Source: JAAZMA01 sp036720245
Lineage (GTDB): Bacteria; Bacillota; Clostridia; Tissierellales; Tepidimicrobiaceae
Direction: 5' to 3'
DNA: 20,974 nt
Assembly (NCBI GenBank): GCA_036720245.1
Contig: DAIMNI010000038.1
Location: forward strand, 1 to 20,974
The notes beneath the pieces are model-generated. The model saw only the letters and a program-made list of their open reading frames with translations. It did no database searches and was not told the origin of the DNA. Made by a program: the position numbers and the translations under genes. Position 1 is the stretch's first letter. Each line of letters starts with the position of its first letter. Shown here one piece after another: positions 7,194-14,786 of the stretch.

Positions 7194-7213
7194 ATATAAA
7201 GGTGGTGTTTTGG

Positions 7214-7624
7214 TTGAATAATGTGGTGTTGATTGGAAGACTAACAAGAGATCCAGAATTAAGGTATATACCTAATTCAGGTACTCCAGTAACTACTTTT
7301 ACATTAGCAGTAGACAGAAGGTTCAAGAGCGAAGGGCAACCAACAGCTGCCGACTTTATAAACATTGTCGTATGGGGAAGACCAGCAGAAAACTGTGCTA
7401 ACTACTTATCCAAGGGATTATTAGCTGCAGTTCAGGGTAGGATACAATCTAGAAGCTATGATGGAAACGATGGTATTAGGAGATATGTTACTGAAGTAGT
7501 GGCAAATAATGTTGAATTTCTAGAGTGGAAAGACGATAATAAAGGGAACTTCAATAGACCTAATAATGATTTTCCAGGAGTAGATGGGTTTGAACCAATA
7601 GACGACGAAAATATCCCATTCTAG
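7214..7624 (+). CDS. ssb: Single-stranded DNA-binding protein
   Basis: This protein of about 136 aa protects single-stranded DNA at forks and in repair, and recruits partners through its C-terminal tip. The OB-fold begins MNNVVLIGRLTRDPELRY and continues through FINIVVWGRPAENCANYLSKG. A short Asn/Asp-rich linker leads to the acidic tip DDENIPF, close to the canonical DDDIPF. I place the start at TTG 7214, which gives the standard N-terminus and lies 8 nt after AAAGGTGG; the upstream in-frame GTG codons at 7202 and 7205 sit in that ribosome site. It lies between rpsF and rpsR, the standard order, and needs the rpsF promoter. Confidence 0.95.
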   Translation: MNNVVLIGRLTRDPELRYIPNSGTPVTTFTLAVDRRFKSEGQPTAADFINIVVWGRPAENCANYLSKGLLAAVQGRIQSRSYDGNDGIRRYVTEVVANNVEFLEWKDDNKGNFNRPNNDFPGVDGFEPIDDENIPF

Positions 7625-7640
7625 AAGGAGGTAAATAAAA

Positions 7641-7865
7641 TTGCAAAGAAGATTTAAACCAAGAAAAAGAGTTTGCAGCTTTTGCCAAGATAAATCACAA
7701 ACCATAGATTATAAAGATATAAATAAATTAAAAAAATATGTGACAGATAGAGGCAAAATTCTTCCAAGAAGAATATCTGGTAATTGTGCAAAACATCAAA
7801 GAGAATTGACCATTGCTATAAAACGTGCAAGACAAATAGCATTATTACCATATAGTGCAGATTAA
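7641..7865 (+). CDS. rpsR: Small ribosomal subunit protein bS18
   Basis: This 74-aa protein starts MQRRFKPRKRVCSFC. It has the S18 core IDYKDINKLKKYVTDRGKILPRR followed by a basic C-terminal helix. A C-x2-C (CSFC) near the N-terminus and GNCAKHQ later make it a cysteine-containing, probably zinc-binding S18. The TTG start lies 9 nt after a strong AAGGAGG (7625-7631). It binds S6 in the 30S platform, and the S6:S18 pair may feed back on the rpsF leader. A terminator follows immediately. Confidence 0.95.
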   Translation: MQRRFKPRKRVCSFCQDKSQTIDYKDINKLKKYVTDRGKILPRRISGNCAKHQRELTIAIKRARQIALLPYSAD

Positions 7866-7888
7866 GAGAGGAAAACCTCTCTTTTTTT
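7864..7888 (+). terminator. Rho-independent terminator of rpsF-ssb-rpsR
   Basis: The stem GAGAGG / CCTCTC, extended by A-T pairs, encloses an AAAA tetraloop and is followed by seven T. It begins within the rpsR stop codon. Confidence 0.92.
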
Positions 7889-7890
7889 GT

Positions 7891-7919
7891 TTGACATATA
7901 ATATTTTACTCTGTATTAT
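7891..7919 (+). promoter_or_regulatory. Sigma-A promoter of the yybS-gdpP-rplI-dnaB transcription unit
   Basis: A consensus TTGACA (7891-7896), a 17-bp spacer and TATTAT (7914-7919), placed directly after the rpsR terminator and 40 nt before the next start codon. I see no other clear promoter before 15930, so it may drive the genes through the dnaC-like loader. Confidence 0.85.
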
Positions 7920-7958
7920 CTAGATAAGACTATCTTTTTAAAAACAAAGGGTGAAAAT

Positions 7959-8276
7959 ATGAAAGATAAAAATAATATGGATATAATGAAAAATCTTAGA
8001 ACTATAGAATGGTTAAAATCCGAAATATTAATGGATATTGCAAAACTATATGAAATGCTCTCTACGAGGGAAGAGGATTTAAAGGATGAAACAGAAGATT
8101 TGATTTCAAATATTATCCTTTTATCCTACATACTAGGTAGAAGGCTTGGATTATCCTATGAGGGTATAAATTCTAATTTAGAAGATAAGATTAAGCTAAA
8201 TCTTATAGAAGATCATAAAATTGAACAATGGTATGGGGATCTAAGTTTACTTTTGGGATTTATTAGAAGGGGTTAA
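7959..8276 (+). CDS. MazG-like family small protein, function unknown
   Basis: This 105-aa soluble, mostly helical protein has the features TIEWLKSEILMDIAKLYEML, DLISNIILLSYILGRRLGLSYE and HKIEQWYGDLSLLLGFI. I recognise the pattern as the MazG-like family found in Clostridia beside the rpsR/yybS block. True MazG and related all-alpha NTP pyrophosphatases hydrolyse nucleoside triphosphates through E-x2-E...E-x2-D metal sites. Here the Glu-rich segment REEDLKDETEDL could supply metal ligands, but I cannot confirm a full catalytic set. The start ATG follows AAAGGGTG. It is the first gene after the promoter at 7891 and is followed 13 nt later by yybS. The family is fairly sure; enzymatic activity is unknown. 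Confidence 0.7.
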   Translation: MKDKNNMDIMKNLRTIEWLKSEILMDIAKLYEMLSTREEDLKDETEDLISNIILLSYILGRRLGLSYEGINSNLEDKIKLNLIEDHKIEQWYGDLSLLLGFIRRG

Positions 8277-8289
8277 TAGAGGTGATAAG

Positions 8290-9246
8290 ATGAAAAAGGA
8301 AAATAATAAAATGAAAAAAATAATGGAAATACTATTAATAGTTTTCATAGCAACAGTAGCGATGCTTTTGGCGGTTTATTATATGCCATTACAATTTTTA
8401 ATTTTTCTTTATGCAATTCCATTTATAGTGATTGGTATTAAATATGAAATAAATATTAGTATAATAAGTATGATATTATCTACTTTTATAATTGGATTAT
8501 TGACGGATAAGGTATCTGGTATATTTATATTAATTCTTTTTCTACCCTTAAGTATTTCCTTAATTTATACTATTAAAAGCAGAAAAAAACCCTTAGAAAT
8601 TATGGCTATATCTACAGTAGTCTTAATAGTGTCCTTTTTTGTAATTTTGAGTATAATAGGAGATAGGGGAGGCGTTAGCATTGTAAATCAAATAGAAGAA
8701 TTTTTAACCCATATACTAAATACTCAATTAGAATTAGTTTCTGAAATGAATTTATCCTCCTACGAAATGTTTCAATTAAAAGATACTATGGAAGATAAAC
8801 TTAAAGAAGTTTTGCTAATAATACCTTCCGCAATTATGATTTTTTCCCTAATAGCCACTTATGTTAATTATAGTATTTCTATATTAATCCTTAGGAAATT
8901 AGGCTATGGTATAGTTTATACCCCAATATTTTCTAAATTTAAATTACCCAATAATATATTATTAGGCTTAGGGATTATGCTTTTAGGTACTTTCATATTA
9001 AAAATCTTTGATTTATTTCATTATAAGACTATATTTCTAAATATCACACTATTAGCCTCATTTTTATTTTTTGTTCAAGGTCTTTCAGTAATTGACTATA
9101 AATTAAAGGCAAGAAATAGAAATTTATTTATAAGACTGTTGACTCTATTGTTTTTTATTGTATTAATTCCTTTAGGAAGTATAATTACCTTCTTTGGGAT
9201 ATTAGATGTAATTTTTGATTTTAGAGGAATGAAAAAGCCCATTTAA
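8290..9246 (+). CDS. yybS: YybS/DUF2232 family polytopic membrane protein
   Basis: This 318-aa integral membrane protein has about eight or nine hydrophobic segments, starting at residues 11-30 and ending near 285-308. A more polar stretch around residues 125-175 (EEFLTHILNTQLELVSEMN...) separates the two halves. The length, topology and position directly before gdpP and rplI match YybS of Bacillus and its clostridial relatives, which carry DUF2232. Its biochemical role is not established. The ECF-transporter S-component-like topology makes a small-molecule transport or signalling role conceivable, but this is inference. The SD GAGGTGA precedes the ATG and gdpP follows after 18 nt. Confidence 0.8.
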   Translation: MKKENNKMKKIMEILLIVFIATVAMLLAVYYMPLQFLIFLYAIPFIVIGIKYEINISIISMILSTFIIGLLTDKVSGIFILILFLPLSISLIYTIKSRKKPLEIMAISTVVLIVSFFVILSIIGDRGGVSIVNQIEEFLTHILNTQLELVSEMNLSSYEMFQLKDTMEDKLKEVLLIIPSAIMIFSLIATYVNYSISILILRKLGYGIVYTPIFSKFKLPNNILLGLGIMLLGTFILKIFDLFHYKTIFLNITLLASFLFFVQGLSVIDYKLKARNRNLFIRLLTLLFFIVLIPLGSIITFFGILDVIFDFRGMKKPI

Positions 9247-9264
9247 TTTATTAGGAGGGTATAT

Positions 9265-11265
9265 ATGAAAAATAGGGGTTTATTTAATTGGAAGGATTTA
9301 AAATTATATTTAATTATAATGGGATGCCTAATAGGGATAATAGCTTATTATCAGCCAATATTGGCTTTAATTTGGGCGGGAATTTTAGCCTATTTAATAT
9401 ACCACTATAATAGGATTATTCAAAATAAAGAAAGAGAATGGATTAAATATATAGAAGGACTATCAGAAGAATTTGATTCTACTGTAAAACATGCCATATT
9501 TAATATGCCCTTTCCACTTGTGATGCTAGAAATAGATGGGACTATATCCTGGTATAATACTAGATTCTTAAATATGATAGATGAAGAGGATTTATTGAAT
9601 AAAAAAATAGAGGATTTAGTACCTAAATTAAAAATAGAGGATATTATTAAAAATAATAAAGGAGGACCTTTAGATTTAGAATACAATAACAAATATTATA
9701 AGGTACATTATAATATTGTAGAAATTAAAAAAACCATAAGTAACAAGGAAAATGTTATTGTATTATACTGGGTAGACAATACAGAAGCAAAACATCTAAG
9801 CATTAAATACAGGGAAGAAAGGCTATCAGTATGCTTGGCCTATATAGACAATTATGATGAGGTAAAGAGTACTACTCCAGAAATAAATAGACATTTATTA
9901 TTGGCAGAAATCGATAAGACTATTTCAGCTTATGTATCGGCGAACAATGGGCTTATTAGAAAATATGAAAATGATAAATATCTGTTAATATTTGAAAGCA
10001 AAGATTTAGAGGCCATTGAAAATAGGAAATTTGATATTTTAGATAAAATTAGGGAAATAGATATGGGAAATACCATAGCCATTACATTAAGTATGGGAGT
10101 AGGCAAAAATGGTAAAAATCCTAGTGAGACATATGAATACGCTAAGGCTGCCATAGATATTAGTTTAGGTAGAGGTGGCAATCAGGCTGTAGTCAAGGAA
10201 ATAAATAATTTATCTTTTTATGGTGGAAAGACTAAGGCCATAGAAAAGAGAAACAAAGTAAGATCTAGGGTAATATCCCATGCTTTGCGTCAGTTAATAG
10301 ATCAATCAGATAAGGTATTTATTATGGGACATAAAAACGCAGATATGGACTCTTTTGGGGCTAGTATTGGAGTTATGAGGGCGGTTATAAATAGAAACAA
10401 AGAAGCCTATTTGGTATTAGATGGGCCAAATCCTTCTATTAGAAATATATACAATAGAATGATAGCTGAGAAACCAGAATACTTAAATCTTGTAATTAGA
10501 CCAGAAGAAGCTATTGAAATGGCTGATAAATCGTCATTATTAGTAATTGTAGATAATCATAAACCGAGTTTTACTGAAGAACCTGAATTGTTAAAAGTAA
10601 TAGATAAAAAGGTAATTATAGATCATCATAGACGAGGAGCTGAATTTATAGAAGACCCAGTTTTGACATATTTAGAATCCTACGCCTCATCTACTTGCGA
10701 ATTAGTAACAGAAATACTATATTATATGTCAGATAAAGTGGAAATGGAAAAGTTTGATGCAGATGCATTACTAGCGGGAATAACTGTGGATACCAAAAAC
10801 TTTACTTTTCAAACAGGAGTAAGGACCTTTGAAGCAGCCTCTATATTAAAAAGGGCAGGGGCAGATACTACCAGTGTAAGGGAATTATTTAAAGATGATC
10901 ATGCCACATTTTTAAATAGAGCAGAAGTAGTAGGCAGCTCTAAAATAATATTTAAAAAAATTGCCATTGGTAAATTTGAAAAAGATATGGAAGATTCTAT
11001 TTTAATAGCAGCTCAAGCAGCCAATGAACTTTTAAATATTAATGGTATAGAAGCCTCCTTTGTCCTAACTATTACAAATGGGAAAATCCATATATCTGGC
11101 AGGTCTTTAGGTAATATCTCAGTACAATTAATATTAGAAAAGCTAGGTGGAGGAGGCCATTTAACTAGTGCCGGTACTCAATTAGAAGGTATATCTATTG
11201 GGGATGCTGAAAAGATGTTAATAAATGCTATTGATGAATATCTTAAGGAAGGTGAAATAGAATGA
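9265..11265 (+). CDS. gdpP: Membrane-bound cyclic-di-AMP phosphodiesterase GdpP (DHH-DHHA1)
   Basis: This 666-aa protein should hydrolyse c-di-AMP to pApA and so influence cell-wall, potassium and osmotic homeostasis. Two transmembrane helices (about residues 13-50) lead into a PAS-like domain (about 75-180). A degenerate GGDEF domain (about 185-315) follows, in which the GGDEF signature is replaced by YENDKYL. The DHH catalytic domain has H356-x3-D360-x-D362, D430-N-H432 and D453-H-H455. The DHHA1 domain ends with the substrate loop GGGGH (628-632). All metal-binding motifs look intact. AGGAGGG lies upstream of the ATG, and the stop overlaps the rplI start by ATGA. The order yybS-gdpP-rplI-dnaB is conserved in many Firmicutes. 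Confidence 0.94.
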   Translation: MKNRGLFNWKDLKLYLIIMGCLIGIIAYYQPILALIWAGILAYLIYHYNRIIQNKEREWIKYIEGLSEEFDSTVKHAIFNMPFPLVMLEIDGTISWYNTRFLNMIDEEDLLNKKIEDLVPKLKIEDIIKNNKGGPLDLEYNNKYYKVHYNIVEIKKTISNKENVIVLYWVDNTEAKHLSIKYREERLSVCLAYIDNYDEVKSTTPEINRHLLLAEIDKTISAYVSANNGLIRKYENDKYLLIFESKDLEAIENRKFDILDKIREIDMGNTIAITLSMGVGKNGKNPSETYEYAKAAIDISLGRGGNQAVVKEINNLSFYGGKTKAIEKRNKVRSRVISHALRQLIDQSDKVFIMGHKNADMDSFGASIGVMRAVINRNKEAYLVLDGPNPSIRNIYNRMIAEKPEYLNLVIRPEEAIEMADKSSLLVIVDNHKPSFTEEPELLKVIDKKVIIDHHRRGAEFIEDPVLTYLESYASSTCELVTEILYYMSDKVEMEKFDADALLAGITVDTKNFTFQTGVRTFEAASILKRAGADTTSVRELFKDDHATFLNRAEVVGSSKIIFKKIAIGKFEKDMEDSILIAAQAANELLNINGIEASFVLTITNGKIHISGRSLGNISVQLILEKLGGGGHLTSAGTQLEGISIGDAEKMLINAIDEYLKEGEIE

Positions 11266-11708
11266 AAGTAATTTTATTAAAAGATGTAAAAAGTTTAGGT
11301 AAAGAAGGGGAAATAGTAAATGCCAAGGATGGCTATGCTAGAAATTTCTTGTTTCCAAGAAATTTAGCAGTGGAGGCCAATTCACAAAATACGAAAAGAT
11401 TGGAAGAACAGAAAAAATCTGATGAGGCTAAGGAAAAAGAAGAATATAAAAAGGCTTTAGAATTAAAAAAAGAAATAGAATCTATTAATTTAGAATTAAA
11501 AAGTAAAGCTGGAGAAGGCGGCAGACTATTTGGCTCTATTACATCTAAGGATATAGCTGATTTATTAGAATCTAAACACAATATTAAAATTGATAGAAGA
11601 AAAATAGAGTTAAAGGAAAATATTAAAACTTTAGGAAATACACAGGTAAGTGTAAGAGTTTATCCAGAAGTGGTGGCCAAATTAAATATAAAAGTAGTAG
11701 AAGAATAA
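11262..11708 (+). CDS. rplI: Large ribosomal subunit protein bL9
   Basis: This 148-aa protein has the N-terminal RNA-binding domain with the L9 signature (KVILLKDVKSLGKEGEIVNAKDGYARNFL broken over residues 2-30). A long charged helix (about 41-75) and a C-terminal domain (GRLFGSITSKDIADLL...IKTLGNTQVSVRVYPEVVAKLNIKVV) follow. Full length at the usual size. L9 sits at the base of the L1 stalk and affects frame maintenance. Its ATG overlaps the gdpP stop (ATGA), and the SD (AAGGAAGGTGA) lies in the gdpP C-terminus, so translation is probably coupled. Confidence 0.96.
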   Translation: MKVILLKDVKSLGKEGEIVNAKDGYARNFLFPRNLAVEANSQNTKRLEEQKKSDEAKEKEEYKKALELKKEIESINLELKSKAGEGGRLFGSITSKDIADLLESKHNIKIDRRKIELKENIKTLGNTQVSVRVYPEVVAKLNIKVVEE

Positions 11709-11712
11709 TGAG

Positions 11713-13059
11713 GTGATTAAAATCGAAGCAATAGCACTAGGGAAAATTCCTCCTCATAATTTAGAAGCAGAACAATCAGTATTAGGGGCTATGATTATAA
11801 ATAAAGATGCCATAAATACAGCAGTAGAACAGCTTCATCCTGAGGATTTTTACAGGGAAGCCAATGAAGAAATCTATAGAGCCATTATAGAATTATACAA
11901 TAGAAATGAACCAGTTGACTTAGTTACGCTTTCGGAAGAATTAAAGAAAAGGGATACACTGGAAAATATAGGTGGCCTTCATTATTTAGCAGAACTCTCA
12001 GGTGGAGTAGGATTAAGTTCTAATATTAAATATTACTGTGATATAGTAGAGGAAAAATCTATACTTAGACGTTTGATTTTGTCCTGCGACAATATTATGG
12101 GTAAATCCTATGAGGATAATGAAGAAGTAAATAGTATAATTGAACAGGCAGAAAAGGAAATATTTGATATTACTCAGGGAAGACATAAGGGAGGCTTTGT
12201 CTCCATTAAAGAAGTATTATTAGATAGCTTTTCTAGAATTGAGGAATTAGCAGCCCATCAAGGAGAATTAACAGGTCTTACCACAGGATTTATAGATATA
12301 GATAATAAATTATCAGGATTACAAAAATCTGATTTAATCCTATTGGCTGCAAGACCTAGTATGGGGAAAACTGCCCTTGGAGTAAATATAGCTATTAATT
12401 CTGCCATTAAGGCAGATGCTTCTGTGGCTATTTTTTCATTAGAAATGTCTAAGGAACAATTGGCTCAAAGAATGATTAGTTCTGTAGCTCATGTAGATTT
12501 ACAAAAAATTATTAGTGGCCGTTTAGAGGAAGAAGAATGGCTTAAGATAATAAATGTAATGGCACCACTATCTCAGGCTAATATATTTATAGATGATACA
12601 GCGGGTATATCTTTATTGGAAATGAAGGCTAAATGTAGAAGATTAAAAATAGAAAAGGGTTTGGATTTAGTTGTAATAGATTATCTGCAATTAATGGAAT
12701 CTGAATCTCGGCATGAAAGTAGACAACAGGAAATTTCTTCCATTTCAAGGGGATTAAAGGCTTTGGCAAAGGAAATGGAATGCCCTGTAATAGCTTTATC
12801 TCAATTATCCCGTGCTCCAGAGCTGCGTTCTGACCATAGACCAATACTTTCAGATCTAAGAGAATCTGGTGCCATAGAACAGGATGCAGATGTGGTAATG
12901 TTTTTATATAGAGATGAATACTACAACGAAGATACAGATAAAAAAAATATAGGAGAAGTAATAATTGCAAAACATAGAAATGGGCCTACAGGTACTGTAG
13001 AATTAGTTTGGAAAAAAGAATTTACTAAATTCTTAAATAAAGAAATTTATAGAGAATGA
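11713..13059 (+). CDS. dnaB: Replicative DNA helicase DnaB
   Basis: This hexameric helicase of about 448 aa unwinds DNA at the fork. The N-terminal primase-interacting domain begins KIPPHNLEAEQSVLGAMI. The RecA-like motor has Walker A ARPSMGKT (213-220), EMSKEQLAQRM, Walker B LVVIDYLQLM, QEISSISRGLKALAKEM, and SQLSRAPELR...PILSDLRESGAIEQDADVVMFLYRDEYY. There is no intein, and the length is normal. The start is odd: GTG 11713 is in frame but overlaps the only SD-like sequence AGGTGA (11711-11716). Proper spacing from that SD points to ATC 11722, and the next in-frame ATG (residue 27) would delete conserved residues. The stop overlaps the next reading frame by ATGA. It is co-transcribed with rplI, 4 nt upstream. 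Confidence 0.95.
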   Translation: MIKIEAIALGKIPPHNLEAEQSVLGAMIINKDAINTAVEQLHPEDFYREANEEIYRAIIELYNRNEPVDLVTLSEELKKRDTLENIGGLHYLAELSGGVGLSSNIKYYCDIVEEKSILRRLILSCDNIMGKSYEDNEEVNSIIEQAEKEIFDITQGRHKGGFVSIKEVLLDSFSRIEELAAHQGELTGLTTGFIDIDNKLSGLQKSDLILLAARPSMGKTALGVNIAINSAIKADASVAIFSLEMSKEQLAQRMISSVAHVDLQKIISGRLEEEEWLKIINVMAPLSQANIFIDDTAGISLLEMKAKCRRLKIEKGLDLVVIDYLQLMESESRHESRQQEISSISRGLKALAKEMECPVIALSQLSRAPELRSDHRPILSDLRESGAIEQDADVVMFLYRDEYYNEDTDKKNIGEVIIAKHRNGPTGTVELVWKKEFTKFLNKEIYRE

Positions 13060-13073
13060 AAGAAGGAATTATA

Positions 13074-13664
13074 GTGGAAATAATAGGGGATAGAATAAGA
13101 ATAAAACCTATTGAATTAGAAGATGTATATCAAATGAGAAATTGGGGTTTTCACAAAAACTCCTTACTATTTGACTATAATTTACCTGAATTAACAGATA
13201 ATGAATTAAAACAATGGCATAGATATAAAACTAGGGGCTTTAATAAAGTTTATTATAGTGTTTTTAATGAAGTAAATATACTTATTGGATATTTGGGAAT
13301 TAAAAATATCAGAAGAATATTAAGGGAGGCTACCCTTGGAATAGTAGTAGACCCTAATTATGTGAATATGGGCTATGGCACTGAAATAATATCATGTTTT
13401 TTGGATTACTTTTTTAATGATATAAATATGAGAACCATGTATTTAGAAGTAGCTAAATTTAATAAAAGAGCAATTAGATGTTATGAAAAATCTGGTTTTT
13501 TTACTGTAGATATGTATTTAGATAGATTTTTTAATCAAAACTTAAGTCTGGAAGACCCCTATTATTTAGAAGAGCAATCTGCTTTTGTAATAAAAGGGGG
13601 AAAGATATATAATTATATCTACAAGATGAAAATCGACAAAAGTGCCTATTTGAATGTTAGATGA
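13074..13664 (+). CDS. GNAT family N-acetyltransferase, RimJ/RimL-like
   Basis: This protein of about 196 aa would transfer acetyl from acetyl-CoA to an amino group on an unknown substrate. The GNAT fold is visible: RIRIKPIELEDVYQMRNWG at the N-terminus, the beta-4 strand EATLGIVVDPNYVNMGYGTEII containing an acetyl-CoA loop (N-M-G-Y-G-T), then TMYLEVAKFNKRAIRCYEKSGF, the typical N-x-x-A-x-x-x-Y-x-K-x-G-F motif. I place the start at GTG 13074, 6 nt after AGGA (13064-13067). An ATG at 13056 overlaps the dnaB stop (ATGA) but has no clear SD and would add six residues. It sits between dnaB and the dnaD-like gene. The substrate could be a protein N-terminus, a polyamine or a small molecule. Confidence 0.8.
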   Translation: MEIIGDRIRIKPIELEDVYQMRNWGFHKNSLLFDYNLPELTDNELKQWHRYKTRGFNKVYYSVFNEVNILIGYLGIKNIRRILREATLGIVVDPNYVNMGYGTEIISCFLDYFFNDINMRTMYLEVAKFNKRAIRCYEKSGFFTVDMYLDRFFNQNLSLEDPYYLEEQSAFVIKGGKIYNYIYKMKIDKSAYLNVR

Positions 13665-13700
13665 TTTCAAACAATTGGTATCATAATTTGAGGTGAAATA

Positions 13701-14786
13701 ATGAATTTTACTATGGAAACAACAGATATGGACTTAGGAGATACTCCCATTGAGAACATATTTATTAACGATTTTATGCCTATGGCCAATGGTACCTATG
13801 TAAAGGTATATTTATTGGGATATAAATATGCCTATGATAAAGATGTAAACATTGAAGTAAATAATAATACTATAGCCAAACATTTAAATATACCTTTAGT
13901 AGATGTATTAAATGCTTGGGACTTTTGGGAGGGAAAAGGCATAATTAAAAAAATCCCTAATGATACAGAGGATAAATATGATTATAGTGTAAAGTTTTTA
14001 AATTTAAAACAGCTTTATATAAAAAATAATTATAAGGCCATAGATATAAGTCAGGGCATGGGGAAAGCCTATAATTGTTCTGTAGAAGATTTAGTTGGGG
14101 CAAATCAAATACCTGAAATAAATAAAATGTTTAATTCCATAGATTATATTATGAGAAGGCAGCTAGTGCCTAATGAAAAAAAGAAAATCTTAGAGTGGAT
14201 ACATAATTATAATATGAACCCAGATATTATTGAAAAAGCCTTCTTTTATGGGGTGGAGAAAAAAGGGCAAAGAAATATAAACTATATAGGTGGCATTGTG
14301 AGAAATTGGTATGATCAAGGTATAACCAATGTGGAAGCCTATCAAGCTCATTTACAAGAAAATGATGAAAAATTTTATAGATATGAAAGAATAATAAAGT
14401 ATTTAGGCCAAGGGGGTAGAATGGCTTCTGAAGCTGAAATGAAAGTTATAGATAAATGGTTTGAAGAATATAGTTTTTCAATGGAAATGGTACTAAAGGC
14501 CTGTGAGAGTTCAGGGAAAATATCCAATCCTACTGTAAACTATATAGATGGCATACTTACTTCTTGGTATCATAAGGGCATTAAAACCTTAGAAGAAATA
14601 GAAACCAAAGATAAACCACCAGAAAGAGAACAAAAAGCACCAAGTTCTAAGCCATTTAAGGCAAAACAGACTAGATTTCATAATTTTGAACAGAGAACTT
14701 CTAAAATGACTGAGGAAGAATTAGAAGCCATTGCAAGGAGGAAAAGAGAGGAATATTATTCAAGGGCAAAAGCTGAAGTAAAATGA
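13701..14786 (+). CDS. DnaD-domain replication protein (primosome component)
   Basis: This 361-aa protein has an N-terminal winged-helix-like region (about 15-100; TYVKVYLLGYKYAYDK...NNTIAKHLNIPLVDVLNAWDFWEGKGII). Two DnaB_2/DnaD C-terminal-type domains follow. The first covers about 150-220 (EKKKILEWIHNYNMNPDIIEKAF...NINYIGGIVRNWYDQGI), the second about 230-305 (YERIIKYLG...NPTVNYIDGILTSWYHKGI). Both carry the YI-x-GI-x2-WY-x2-GI signature. The tail (305-361) is charged and looks disordered. DnaD and DnaB-type proteins of Firmicutes remodel DNA and bring the helicase loader to origins and restart sites. GAGGTGA precedes the ATG, and the gene overlaps the next one by ATGA, so the two are likely partners. 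Assignment as DnaD proper or a DnaB-type (Bacillus naming) loader accessory is open. Confidence 0.85.
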   Translation: MNFTMETTDMDLGDTPIENIFINDFMPMANGTYVKVYLLGYKYAYDKDVNIEVNNNTIAKHLNIPLVDVLNAWDFWEGKGIIKKIPNDTEDKYDYSVKFLNLKQLYIKNNYKAIDISQGMGKAYNCSVEDLVGANQIPEINKMFNSIDYIMRRQLVPNEKKKILEWIHNYNMNPDIIEKAFFYGVEKKGQRNINYIGGIVRNWYDQGITNVEAYQAHLQENDEKFYRYERIIKYLGQGGRMASEAEMKVIDKWFEEYSFSMEMVLKACESSGKISNPTVNYIDGILTSWYHKGIKTLEEIETKDKPPEREQKAPSSKPFKAKQTRFHNFEQRTSKMTEEELEAIARRKREEYYSRAKAEVK

